A DNA stretch of 64,000 nt from JBBQVS01 sp964657325. Its GTDB lineage: Bacteria > Chloroflexota > Ktedonobacteria > Ktedonobacterales > Ktedonobacteraceae. The stretch is from assembly GCA_964657325.1 (NCBI GenBank), contig CAZZVE010000005.1, forward strand, positions 18,804 to 82,803. Direction: 5' to 3'. Shown here in pieces: positions 24,820 through 33,615 of this stretch. Each line of letters begins with the position of its first letter. Position 1 is the stretch's first letter. Both the position numbers and the translations under genes were made by a program. The notes beneath the pieces are model-generated. The model was not told the origin of the DNA and ran no database searches. It worked only from the letters and a program-made list of their open reading frames with translations.

Positions 24820-26385
24820 ATGAATATTGCGCAGGGACTTGCACATGCAAAAAAGGTGTATGGCAACCGCGAGGCCGTCACATGTGGCACTACCCGCTAT
24901 ACCTGGAAAGAATTTGATCAGCGTACCGACTATCTCGCACGCGGTTTAGCAGCTCTAGGCATTCAGCGTGGAGACCGGGTAGCCGTGCTGATGCTCAATT
25001 GTCATCGGTATTTAGAACTGTATTATGCTACCGCTCGCATGGGTGCCGTTATCGTTCCGCTTAACATTCGTCTGGCCCGCCCTGAAATTGTTTTTATTCT
25101 CAATGATAGCGGCTCTAAAGCACTCGTTGTTGACAAAACATTCGCTCCTTATACCACTGGACGTGATACCTACGAAACCGTCGAGCATATCGTCTATACT
25201 GCCGACGAAGCTCCCGATGCCACTCATAATTATGAGGAGCTGATTACACGTGGTTCACAGATGTTAGAGACCGTCGATCAACAGATGGACGATGAAGACC
25301 TCTCTGGCCTCTACTATACGGGTGGTACAACGGGTCGTGCTAAAGGCGTTATGCTCTCGCACAAAAATATCGTCTCGAACGCGATGAACGTCGCTATCGC
25401 CGGACGCTATACCGACCAGGATTCTTTCTTGCATACCGCGCCGATGTTTCATCTTGGCAACACTGGCTCAGCATTTTCACTTGTGATGCTTGGTGCGCGC
25501 AATGTCTTTAACCCTATGTTCAATCCAACGCACTTTCTCCAAACGGTGCAGGATGAGAAAGTAACGCTGACATTCATGGTTCCCACAATGATTAACGCTG
25601 TGTTGAACCATCCTGATATCGACAAGTATGACCTGTCTAGTTTGCGCCGACTTGCGTATGGTGCATCACCGATGCCTGTTGAACTGCTCAAAAAAGGGCT
25701 AAAGCGTTTGGGTCAGGTCTTTGGGCAAGGCTATGGCATGACTGAAACCTCGCCACTTTTAACGGGTTTAGATTTGAACGAACATATTACCGAAGGCACT
25801 CCTGAACAGGTGCGCCGCCTTGCCTCAGCTGGCAAAGAGGTTGTCGGTGTCGAAGTGCGCGTCGTCAACGTTGAAGGGGAGGACGTACAACCGGGCGAGA
25901 TTGGCGAAGTCATCGCACGTGGCCCTAACATTATGATGGGCTACTGGCATATGCCTGAAGCAACAGCGTCCGCCGTTGTGGATGGCTGGATGCATACGGG
26001 CGATCTTGCCACCGTGGATGACGAAAACTACATCTTTATTATTGACCGTGCCAAAGACATGATTATCTCCGGTGGCGAAAACATCTACTCAGTAGAAGTC
26101 GAGAACGCACTTTATACTCATCCTTCTGTGTTGGAAGCTGCTGTAATCGGTATTCCACACCCAGCGTGGGGTGAGGCTGTTCATGCTGTCGTCGTTCTCA
26201 AACCCGCAGCAAGTGCAAGTGAAGATGATCTAATCACCCATACCCGTACATTGATTGCAGGGTATAAAGTGCCACGCAGCATAGAAATAGCTACTGAGGC
26301 ATTACCTAAGAGCGGTGCCGGAAAAATTCTCAAACGCAACCTACGCGACAAATATTGGTCTGCCAACAGCAGAAACGTGAACTAG
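24820..26385 (+). CDS. Long-chain fatty acid/acyl-CoA ligase
   Basis: A 521-residue ANL-superfamily enzyme that activates a carboxylic acid with ATP and CoA. Motifs: YYTGGTTGRAKGV (AMP binding, near 165), GYGMTETSP (near 305), the hinge-preceding HTGDLATVD (near 388), IDRAKDMIISGGENI (near 405) and the C-terminal lysine in PKSGAGKILKR (near 505). It is co-oriented with and 14 bases from the ChlI-like gene. In this setting it could activate the acid made by the upstream alcohol and aldehyde oxidation steps. AAGGAAAG precedes ATG 24820. Confidence 0.92.
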   Translation: MNIAQGLAHAKKVYGNREAVTCGTTRYTWKEFDQRTDYLARGLAALGIQRGDRVAVLMLNCHRYLELYYATARMGAVIVPLNIRLARPEIVFILNDSGSKALVVDKTFAPYTTGRDTYETVEHIVYTADEAPDATHNYEELITRGSQMLETVDQQMDDEDLSGLYYTGGTTGRAKGVMLSHKNIVSNAMNVAIAGRYTDQDSFLHTAPMFHLGNTGSAFSLVMLGARNVFNPMFNPTHFLQTVQDEKVTLTFMVPTMINAVLNHPDIDKYDLSSLRRLAYGASPMPVELLKKGLKRLGQVFGQGYGMTETSPLLTGLDLNEHITEGTPEQVRRLASAGKEVVGVEVRVVNVEGEDVQPGEIGEVIARGPNIMMGYWHMPEATASAVVDGWMHTGDLATVDDENYIFIIDRAKDMIISGGENIYSVEVENALYTHPSVLEAAVIGIPHPAWGEAVHAVVVLKPAASASEDDLITHTRTLIAGYKVPRSIEIATEALPKSGAGKILKRNLRDKYWSANSRNVN

Positions 26386-26402
26386 GGGAAGCATAGTTCG
26401 TT

Positions 26403-26473
26403 GTAGGGACCGATGTATCACGTCCTCCTTGGCGTTTCAATTGCTGAGAAGGACGTGATAAATCGGTCCCTAC
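26403..26473. repeat. Palindromic repeat family A, copy 3
   Basis: GTAGGGACCGATGTATCACG pairs with the matching right arm ending ATCGGTCCCTAC. It lies between convergent genes and supplies the TAG stop (26470-26472) of the minus-strand membrane protein gene. Confidence 0.9.
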
Positions 26474-27048
26474 CTCATTGTTTTATCTCTTTCCGCTTGT
26501 GCTGGACCATTCTCGTTTAGATCATACAAAGGATTGAGCCAACGCAAAAATCCGATGCGGCTCGCACCTAGCAACTCCCACGCTCGCACGATCCCAAGCC
26601 CATAGGCACTCATAACTATTGTTGTCAATTCAGAAACAAGCCCTGCATCATTAGGGGAACGCGCGAGTAGTACAGCAAAATAAAACTCAAGTCCATAAAG
26701 CACTAAACCTATTAAAATTAGGATAGCTCGTCGTACTCCTGTTTGCCAGTTAGGTAGTTTCAACAACGCGGTAAACGCTAAAAAGATGCTATTTGTGAAG
26801 CCTAATCCAGCCATAACAAGCGTGAACCATGCTATATTTGAATGTGGAACTAATGCGTTAAATGAAATGAAAAAGGCATTCAGTAAAGCTGTAAACGAAC
26901 TCGACGCTACCGCACGACGTTCTGACGGTGCTCCACCCGTAATGAAACGCTCTGGTGCCACCGCGATAGCTACAAAAAGCAAGCCAACTAGTGCTGCACC
27001 AGCACCAGTACTGGCAACAAAAAAGTCTTTGAATTCAGGAGGAACCAT
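26470..27048 (-). CDS. Membrane protein of unknown function
   Basis: A 192-residue protein with about five hydrophobic segments beginning MVPPEFKDFFVASTGAGAALVGLLF. This opening (a short amphipathic helix, then a Gly/Ala-rich helix) is common in uncharacterised actinobacterial and Chloroflexota membrane proteins. The ATG 27048 start is chosen from the domain boundary; ATG 27087 would add 13 residues, and the frame stays open to 27291, where it would overlap the divergent P450 gene. The stop codon lies within a family A palindrome. Function unknown. Confidence 0.6.
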   Translation of the reverse strand: MVPPEFKDFFVASTGAGAALVGLLFVAIAVAPERFITGGAPSERRAVASSSFTALLNAFFISFNALVPHSNIAWFTLVMAGLGFTNSIFLAFTALLKLPNWQTGVRRAILILIGLVLYGLEFYFAVLLARSPNDAGLVSELTTIVMSAYGLGIVRAWELLGASRIGFLRWLNPLYDLNENGPAQAERDKTMR

Positions 27049-27210
27049 AGGCCAACAGCGTCCTTTGCGATAAAAATACTCATGCATAGTATACGATATT
27101 TCTATCAGCTTATTTGACAGATACATTCGCTCCTTCTTACAATGAGAACAGATACACTCGTATATATCTTTTGCAACGTGTTCAACTACTGACATAGAAA
27201 GCACAGGTTC

Positions 27211-28350
27211 ATGACCACCGCCGAACAAGACCAGAGGCTCAACCCTTATCCATGGTATCGGACCATGCGTACCAATAGCCCTATTGCTCATAACGAGAGT
27301 TACAACTCATGGAGTGTTTTTAGCTATGACGCCGTACAGCGCGTCTTGACCGACTACAACGACTTCTCGTCTCAAATTATGGGTGATGGCTCTGGCTTAC
27401 CGCTTGGTACAAGCTTGATTAATTCAGACCCCCCACGTCATCGCAAACTACGTAATATTGTCACACAAGCATTTACACCACGCACCATTGCACAACTCGC
27501 ACCGCGTATAACACAGATTGTGAATGAACTGTTGGACAAGGTGGCGGCAAAGGGTACGATGGATGTGATGGAAGACCTTGCCTATCCTCTACCTGTGATC
27601 GTCATCGCGGAACTACTCGGCGTTCCCGTCAAGGATCGTAACCAATTCAAACACTGGTCCGATGTCATTGTTGGCTCGGAAAATCCTGCTGGTGGTGAAC
27701 CGCAGCAAGAAATGATTGACTACTTCTCTGTACTGATTGAGGAGCGTCGGCGCGAACCGAAAGACGATTTGATCAGTTCTCTTCTCTCCGCACAGGTCGA
27801 TGGTGAGTATCTGAATGAAAAAGAACTTATGGGCTTCTTTATTCTGTTGCTTGTGGCGGGCAATGTTACAACAACAAACCTGATTGGTAATGCGTTTCTC
27901 TGTTTTGATGAATACCCAGACGCATTGCAGCAACTATATGCAGACCCTTCGCTCATACCAAGTGCTCTTGAAGAAGTGTTGCGTTATCGTTCTCCTGTAA
28001 GTCATATGTACCGCGTTGTGCGCGAAATAACAACGCTTGATGACAAACAAATTACTCCTGGAAGTTTCATGGTGGCTTGGATTGCTTCCGCGAACCGCGA
28101 CGAGACGCAGTTCCCACATGCTGACAAATTTGATGTTACGCGTTCCCCCAATCGTCATCTTGCGTTTGGACACGGCATTCACTTTTGTCTTGGCGCACCA
28201 CTGGCGCGGCTCGAAGCCAAGATCGCACTCGAAATTATGCTAGCGCGTCTACCAGAGATTCGACGCACACCGAATATCTCGCTCGAAGCCATCACAAGCA
28301 TGATTCTGTACGGCGTCAAAAACTTCCCTATCACCTTTAAGGCATCATAA
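27211..28350 (+). CDS. Cytochrome P450 (CYP107-like, bacterial class I)
   Basis: A 379-residue soluble P450. The heme-ligand loop is FGHGIHFCLGAPLAR, with the thiolate Cys near 326; the I-helix has LLVAGNVTTTNL, where Asn replaces the usual acidic residue before Thr; ExxR is present in EEVLRYR (near 255). It starts a co-directional set with a MaoC protein (17-base gap) and an MBL protein. No ferredoxin or reductase gene is near. In the mycofactocin neighbourhood it may hydroxylate a substrate whose alcohol is then oxidised, which is inference. The ribosome-binding sequence before ATG is weak. Confidence 0.93.
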   Translation: MTTAEQDQRLNPYPWYRTMRTNSPIAHNESYNSWSVFSYDAVQRVLTDYNDFSSQIMGDGSGLPLGTSLINSDPPRHRKLRNIVTQAFTPRTIAQLAPRITQIVNELLDKVAAKGTMDVMEDLAYPLPVIVIAELLGVPVKDRNQFKHWSDVIVGSENPAGGEPQQEMIDYFSVLIEERRREPKDDLISSLLSAQVDGEYLNEKELMGFFILLLVAGNVTTTNLIGNAFLCFDEYPDALQQLYADPSLIPSALEEVLRYRSPVSHMYRVVREITTLDDKQITPGSFMVAWIASANRDETQFPHADKFDVTRSPNRHLAFGHGIHFCLGAPLARLEAKIALEIMLARLPEIRRTPNISLEAITSMILYGVKNFPITFKAS

Positions 28351-28367
28351 GTAAGGAGTAACGAGCT

Positions 28368-28817
28368 ATGCCCGATGCGACACCACAATTCAAGCAGCAG
28401 TTAAAGGAAGCCTTTAACGCCATTCAGGAGGGACAAGTCTTCACCTTCCGCCGTACCTTTACCTCTGGTGATGTTGCCCTATTTTGTGGTGTCACCGGCG
28501 ACTACAATCCCTATCACATCGACCAGGCGTTTCTCGAAGAAAGTTGGTTCAAGCGTCCCATCATTCCTGGTCTACTTACCGCCAGTATGATAACGCACAT
28601 CGGTGGCATGATTGGCTTTCTCGCCTCGGAAATGGAGTTCAAATTCGTCTCGCCAGTATATGTTGGGGACACCATCACCTGTACAGTTACTTTCGATCAG
28701 AGAGATGAGGTCAAACGCAAATTACGAGCAATCGCGACGTATGTCAATCAGAGTGGCGAGGAAGTCCTACAATGTAAATTCGCAGGCTTCCCCGCCGATG
28801 TACGGCTCGCCCATTAA
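28368..28817 (+). CDS. MaoC-like (R)-enoyl-CoA hydratase
   Basis: A 149-residue single hot-dog protein with the MaoC hydratase motif: DYNPYHID (Asp and His active-site pair near 44-50) followed by FKRPIIPGLLTASMI. Such proteins hydrate (R)-specific enoyl-CoA esters. AAGGAG precedes ATG 28368 and the P450 gene ends 17 bases upstream. Together with the acyl-CoA ligase it points to acyl-CoA metabolism in this region. Confidence 0.85.
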   Translation: MPDATPQFKQQLKEAFNAIQEGQVFTFRRTFTSGDVALFCGVTGDYNPYHIDQAFLEESWFKRPIIPGLLTASMITHIGGMIGFLASEMEFKFVSPVYVGDTITCTVTFDQRDEVKRKLRAIATYVNQSGEEVLQCKFAGFPADVRLAH

Positions 28818-28842
28818 TGAACTGAGAGGGGTGGTAAGCACT

Positions 28843-29841
28843 ATGCATATACCGGAGTGGTTACAATTCTTTCAACGACCCTACCCCAGTGCCAACATGG
28901 TGCTTATTCACAGTACGAAACCAGTCTTGATTGATACAGGCTTTGGTAGCGATATAGGTGCTACCGAGGCACTGTTGCAAGAGGCAGGCGTACTGCCACA
29001 ATCGCTGACGCTTATTGCAAATACGCACTATCATTGCGATCATGTTGGCGGCAATCATGCGCTTCAACAACGCTATAACATACCAGTTGCCGCGCATCGT
29101 TGGGATGCTGCGATGGTCAACCAGCGTGACCGTGAAGCTTGTGGTGTCGAATGGCTCAATCAATCCGTCGAGTCCTATCAGGTCAACATTGCGCTTACCG
29201 AAGACGATGAGATTGACGCGGGTGACGTAAAACTACAGGTCATTCATACACCAGGGCATACGCTGAGCCATCTCGCATACTATGAACCGCAAGATCAAAT
29301 ACTTATCTGTGGTGATACCTTTCATCGTGACGATGTGGCATGGCTCAATATCTTTCGTGAAGGCGTGGGAGCTATACAACGCATGCAAGACACACTTGAT
29401 CGGTTGGCACGTCTACCAATGCGCTATGCCTGCTCTGGACATGGGCCTGCAATGGACAACCCGAAAGCTTCGCTTGATGCGGCACGTCGTCGCTACGACA
29501 AATGGTTTGCCGACCCCGAAAAGCTCGCATGGCATGCCTGTAAGCGTATCTTTACGTATGCCCTTATGCTTTCCAGTGGTATGACCCTGGAAGAGATAAC
29601 GTCCTACCTTTTAGAAAGCCCCTGGTACCACGACTACACGCGTTACACCTTCAAATGTGAACCTGGTGATTTCGTACAACCGCTTATCGACGAAACACTT
29701 CGTGCTCATGCAACTGCATGGCAAAACGGACGCCTCATGCCAATCACACCTTATACGCCATTACCTGCTGGTTGGCCTCAAGGGGCTACACGTCCTGTCG
29801 ATTGGCCTCGTCTTGCGCAAGAAGTGTTGTTTTTGATGTAG
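28843..29841 (+). CDS. Metallo-beta-lactamase fold hydrolase
   Basis: A 332-residue MBL-fold protein with the metal site HYHCDHVGG (near 61-69), a second ligand in HTPGHT (near 137) and a GDTFH Asp near 160. The C-terminal ~90 residues are helical, as in the LACTB2/glyoxalase-like subgroup acting on thioesters or phosphodiesters. It follows the MaoC gene by 25 bases and could hydrolyse a CoA ester of the same pathway (inference). The start is ATG 28843; GTG 28831, closer to GAGAGGG, is an alternative adding four residues. Confidence 0.85.
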   Translation: MHIPEWLQFFQRPYPSANMVLIHSTKPVLIDTGFGSDIGATEALLQEAGVLPQSLTLIANTHYHCDHVGGNHALQQRYNIPVAAHRWDAAMVNQRDREACGVEWLNQSVESYQVNIALTEDDEIDAGDVKLQVIHTPGHTLSHLAYYEPQDQILICGDTFHRDDVAWLNIFREGVGAIQRMQDTLDRLARLPMRYACSGHGPAMDNPKASLDAARRRYDKWFADPEKLAWHACKRIFTYALMLSSGMTLEEITSYLLESPWYHDYTRYTFKCEPGDFVQPLIDETLRAHATAWQNGRLMPITPYTPLPAGWPQGATRPVDWPRLAQEVLFLM

Positions 29842-29882
29842 ACTTATTTTTGGAAGGGATAGATTATGAGGAAGCTTCTAGT

Positions 29883-30686
29883 ATGTCTAATGACTCACTA
29901 AACAATGGCTACCTTCTGGACAATCAGCAAGTCGAGGCTGGAACCCGTTTTGACGCCTTGTCAACACTTTTCAATACGTCAACATTTCGACACATGAGCG
30001 ATCTTGGTATCACGCAGGGATGGCGATGTTGGGAAGTTGGAGCGGGTGGACCATCGGTACCAAGGTGGCTTGCAGTACAAGTGGGTACACAGGGACGCGT
30101 GCTTGCTACAGATATTGATGTGTCCTGGACTCAAGAGGTTGCAAGCTCAATAATCGAGGTTCGTCGCCATGATATAGCTCATGATGAACCGCCGTCAGAA
30201 ACCTTCGACCTTGTACATGCACGACTCGTCTTGGTGCATGTAGTGAACCGCGAGAAGGCTCTACAGCTAATGATTCAGGCTCTACGTCCCGGTGGCTGGC
30301 TGCTTTTGGAAGATGCAGACCCAGCATTACAACCACTTATATGTCCAGATGAGTATGGTCCTCAACAGCAACTAGCTAACAAACTACGCTTCGGTTTTCG
30401 TAAGATGCTAGCGCAGCGTGGAGCAGATCTCAGCTATGGACGTAAATTGCCACGACTTCTTCGTGAAGCGGGTCTGTCCGATGTGGAAGCTGACGCCTTC
30501 TTTCCAATAACCTCTCCTGCTTGCAGCCTATTAGAAACTGCAACGGTCAATCAGGTTCGGGAAGGATTGATCGCCAATGGTTATGCGACCACTGAGGAAA
30601 TCGACCTTCACCTAGCAAACATTGCCACTGGTCAACTCGACCTCGCCACGTCACCCATGATTTCTGCTTGGGGTCGCCGCTCTTAG
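29883..30686 (+). CDS. SAM-dependent methyltransferase
   Basis: A 267-residue class I methyltransferase. The SAM-binding motif I is CWEVGAGGPSVPRWLA (near 50), followed by the acidic TDID of motif II and FDLVHARLVLVHV of motif IV-V. The C-terminal third is helical and would set the substrate. It resembles small-molecule methyltransferases. GAGGAAG precedes ATG 29883; the open frame extends upstream into the MBL gene but without a better start. It ends the plus-strand run that began with the P450. Confidence 0.82.
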   Translation: MSNDSLNNGYLLDNQQVEAGTRFDALSTLFNTSTFRHMSDLGITQGWRCWEVGAGGPSVPRWLAVQVGTQGRVLATDIDVSWTQEVASSIIEVRRHDIAHDEPPSETFDLVHARLVLVHVVNREKALQLMIQALRPGGWLLLEDADPALQPLICPDEYGPQQQLANKLRFGFRKMLAQRGADLSYGRKLPRLLREAGLSDVEADAFFPITSPACSLLETATVNQVREGLIANGYATTEEIDLHLANIATGQLDLATSPMISAWGRRS

Positions 30687-30693
30687 GTCGTCA

Positions 30694-31029
30694 TCAATCA
30701 TTATTCCGTGAATATTCGGCTGGTGCAAAGAAGACAAGCACAGTTAGGTCTTCTGTAATACTATGAAAGCGATGGTCAACGTTTGCCGCGACGAAGACAA
30801 TTGAGCCTGCCTTGACGGGTGTATGTTCCATAGCAACCTGTATCTGTGCCTGTCCTTGCACGACGTAATAAATTTCATCCTCTGTATGCGGCTCCTGCGG
30901 GTCCGTTGTTCCTGCGGCTAGCTGATAGACGCCAGCACTGATCGTTGGTACACGTAGAAACTCATGGTAGAGTTCCCCTGTTTGCTCTCGTGCTGCTATG
31001 ACACCTGAAACTGTAAATGCGTTCATCAT
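30694..31029 (-). CDS. Cupin domain protein
   Basis: A 111-residue single-cupin protein. Motif 1 appears as PHTEDEIYYVVQGQAQI and motif 2 as GSIVFVAANVDHRFHSI, giving the His and Glu ligands of a metal site. Small cupins serve as sensors, isomerases or dioxygenases; which one cannot be told. AAGGAAAGG precedes ATG 31029. It is convergent with the methyltransferase gene, only 7 bases between stops. Confidence 0.8.
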   Translation of the reverse strand: MMNAFTVSGVIAAREQTGELYHEFLRVPTISAGVYQLAAGTTDPQEPHTEDEIYYVVQGQAQIQVAMEHTPVKAGSIVFVAANVDHRFHSITEDLTVLVFFAPAEYSRNND

Positions 31030-31119
31030 AACCTTTCCTTCTTATTCTTGTATGTATTGAGTATGCTGGAAGCAAAGCATTTGTACAAGTGCCAATTAAT
31101 ATAAAAAGATAAGCCAATA

Positions 31120-31998
31120 TTATTTTGGAGTGCCTCCCCATAATTTCAGTCGTAGATCGTAAAGCGGTAACTGAGTTTTCGTTGCAATCAGCGCCAGTAC
31201 AGCTTGCATCTGCTTGTCGTATTCTTCAAAGGGTTGCGTTGCCACTAAAGAGTTGTACCAGCGTTTCTTCACTGGTATTGTCCAACGTACCATTCCATTC
31301 GCGCCAGCTATCTCATAGGCACGCATAGATTTCGACTTTCCACCCCACAAGGCAAAAAGCTTGATCTCATCCCAGCGTAGACTACTCTCCTCGCCTAGAA
31401 AACGACCTTGTATGCCATCCTCGCTTACTTGAATGTACTGTCGCATTCTCCGTACAAAAATTAGCAGTGTTACACCTATTACAATTACAAGAAAGAGGCT
31501 AGTTCCTACGATGATAGCCAAAAGAAGACCTGTCGGCATGTTAGAGAAAAGAGGAAATTCCCGTAGAAGGAAGTAGTACAATACGAGAAAGGCAATGACA
31601 AGCCCTAGACAGAAAGGAAGTATAACGAAACTTACAATAAAACGCCAATTAGCACGAACTGCTAACGTTACAGGTAGTCTGAGTGTGAACGTGTTTGCGA
31701 TGGGTTGCTCCTCTGCGATTTTGCCTGAAATGTTGCCTTGAATAGCGGCAATACGCTGTTGCTCGGCTTTTTTATAGAAGCGTCGTGTTAGGACAAACAA
31801 AGGTAGCGAGAACAAAGCACAAAAGAGTATAAGACCAAAATCTATAACGTAAAAGTTTGTAGGAAGGGAGTCTTTGCTTGGTCCCAAACGACTACTAATA
31901 AATGTGAGTGTCAGGCCGATCAAAGCAAGAGCAAGACAAATTCCTAATACTATACTTGATTTATTCAACCGTTTCAGTGTAGGATCAGTATTTTCCAT
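31120..31998 (-). CDS. Membrane protein of unknown function
   Basis: A 292-residue protein with two hydrophobic pairs (about 14-36 and 46-68; about 112-140 and 155-183) separated by a charged loop. A soluble C-terminal domain (about 190-280) has YIQVSEDGIQGRFLGEESSLRWDEI, resembling the PH-like domain of bacterial membrane proteins (bPH/YcxB type). This assignment is tentative. GGGAAC precedes ATG 31998. Neighbours give no hint. Confidence 0.65.
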   Translation of the reverse strand: MENTDPTLKRLNKSSIVLGICLALALIGLTLTFISSRLGPSKDSLPTNFYVIDFGLILFCALFSLPLFVLTRRFYKKAEQQRIAAIQGNISGKIAEEQPIANTFTLRLPVTLAVRANWRFIVSFVILPFCLGLVIAFLVLYYFLLREFPLFSNMPTGLLLAIIVGTSLFLVIVIGVTLLIFVRRMRQYIQVSEDGIQGRFLGEESSLRWDEIKLFALWGGKSKSMRAYEIAGANGMVRWTIPVKKRWYNSLVATQPFEEYDKQMQAVLALIATKTQLPLYDLRLKLWGGTPK

Positions 31999-32172
31999 GA
32001 AGTGTTCCCTAATATTTTGTGTGAAATGTATAGCAAATGATCAGTATAGAAGAAACGTACAATAAATTTTCTGTAGAAACAAGAATATAAGAGTTCAGAA
32101 TGTGTATACCAACGTATCATGTCCTGAGAAATAAACTTTTAACATGTAAGATTTTTATACTACAAGCCATAA

Positions 32173-33282
32173 TTATTCACCATCTACTCCTTGTATGTTC
32201 CCAAGCATATCCATGTATTTTGCGAATGGTGCGTAAGGACCGATGAAGGGAATCTCTTTGCTCAATCCCTGTAGGTCTGCTGGTGGAAAACCTTGTTTTG
32301 AGAGTGTTTGCAGCCATGCTTTCGCTTTTTGTACACGACTCCTATCGTCCTCGCTGAGGGGCTGATGCCGCAATCCACGTCCATAGTTATAGCGTCGTAA
32401 CAGATCGGGGTCACGCACATAGGCTTGCAACAATGGTACTACAATGCGCTGTATAGTGTCTGCCTCAATGCGCTGACGTAAGTATGCTACAAGCAGAGCT
32501 TCATCGAGTGTTGAGGATGTATTCAGTGCTCGCCGTAATTGCGCTTGTTGCTCTAATGAGGTACGTAGGGAATGGACAAAATAGCCTTGAGCGTCTAAAT
32601 GAATATCTTGTAAGGAACCAGAAAGCGTTGCACCATAGCCATGTCTGCCAACCCAGCCTTCAAGTGCGGGATGTTGTGCTGTGTCATGTTCCCACTCTTG
32701 TGCCAGTGTGCGTGTAATGGGCCAGCGTAACCATGTGCGAGGAGGCATCCCTTGTGGGTCGAGAAAAAGGACTTCACGTGCTGAGGCAATAACTGCTTCG
32801 ATAAATGCCTCTTGTTTCTCCCGTCGGTTGACCCCGATAATCCATATGTCGAGAATACTCGCTTTACGGTACGCGGTATGGCGGTGTGTCCACTCACTAA
32901 CATCAAGCGGAGCACATTGAAACTCAACCGCCCAGCGTCTTCCATCGGGGTGTTCAACAAAGATGTCCGCAATGCGGTTAGGTTCAGGAAGTCGCACTTC
33001 TAATCGCACGTTTGCTTGTGGAAATTGCTTTTGTAACCATTGTGACAGGACAACTTTGCCTTGTGCGTGGCGCACCGACTCTGACTCAGTACTCCATGCA
33101 CACTCACCACGTTGGTGCGCAAAGTGTAACTGCATGTGCTTGTCTGGTCCTCCACGTACGTGTACAATGCCGCGACAATTGGGACAATGCAGCGCATGCT
33201 CATGTGACCATTGCTGCAATACTGCTAATGGCGTCTCTTCCGCTACTATTGGTCGTCCATCGGGACCATAGGCAACAAGCAT
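32173..33282 (-). CDS. CoiA-like competence/nuclease protein
   Basis: A 369-residue protein of the CoiA family, needed for recombination of incoming DNA in competent Firmicutes. An N-terminal zinc-ribbon region with CPNCRG and HFAHQ (about 38-65) is followed by a PD-(D/E)xK nuclease-like domain with RIADIFVEH and WAVEFQ (about 110-140), where Asp and Glu-x-Gln would hold the metal. The C-terminal half is helical. With comEC and comEA elsewhere in the window it suggests a working uptake system, though CoiA-like proteins also occur without competence. AAGGAGAG precedes ATG 33282. Confidence 0.82.
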   Translation of the reverse strand: MLVAYGPDGRPIVAEETPLAVLQQWSHEHALHCPNCRGIVHVRGGPDKHMQLHFAHQRGECAWSTESESVRHAQGKVVLSQWLQKQFPQANVRLEVRLPEPNRIADIFVEHPDGRRWAVEFQCAPLDVSEWTHRHTAYRKASILDIWIIGVNRREKQEAFIEAVIASAREVLFLDPQGMPPRTWLRWPITRTLAQEWEHDTAQHPALEGWVGRHGYGATLSGSLQDIHLDAQGYFVHSLRTSLEQQAQLRRALNTSSTLDEALLVAYLRQRIEADTIQRIVVPLLQAYVRDPDLLRRYNYGRGLRHQPLSEDDRSRVQKAKAWLQTLSKQGFPPADLQGLSKEIPFIGPYAPFAKYMDMLGNIQGVDGE

Positions 33283-33387
33283 GTATCTGCTCTCCTTAAT
33301 AAAGGGTGTTGCAAAAAGTATATCATGTGCTTTTGTTCTAAGATGAGCATTGTCTGATGAACGTTGACACTCGAACACGACAATGGC

Positions 33388-33513
33388 GGTAGGGGCAGCA
33401 ATTCATTGCGCCCGAAGATGGGTCTGGAGGGGTTCGCATTGGGAGCGTGAGTCATTGCCGACGCGTTGCCCCGCCACCCTCATCTTTGGGCGCAATGAAT
33501 TGCTGCCCCTACC
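33388..33513. repeat. Palindromic repeat with 33-bp arms (GGTAGGGGCAGC type)
   Basis: Arms 33388-33420 and 33481-33513 match in inverse with one mismatch, around a 60-base G/C-rich loop. It sits 36 bases before a family A copy. With that copy it fills the 330-bp gap between the CoiA-like and MFS genes; no gene was seen there. Confidence 0.85.
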
Positions 33514-33549
33514 GAGACGGGTTACCGTTTTTGGTTGTCAATATTCATT

Positions 33550-33615
33550 AGGGGCCGATGTATCACGTCCTCGTAGCAATTGATAGACCAAGAGGACGTG
33601 ATACATCGGTCCCTA
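33550..33615. repeat. Palindromic repeat family A, copy 4
   Basis: AGGGGCCGATGTATCACGTCC pairs with GGACGTGATACATCGGTCCCT. The right arm supplies the TAG stop (33613-33615) of the minus-strand MFS gene. Confidence 0.9.
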
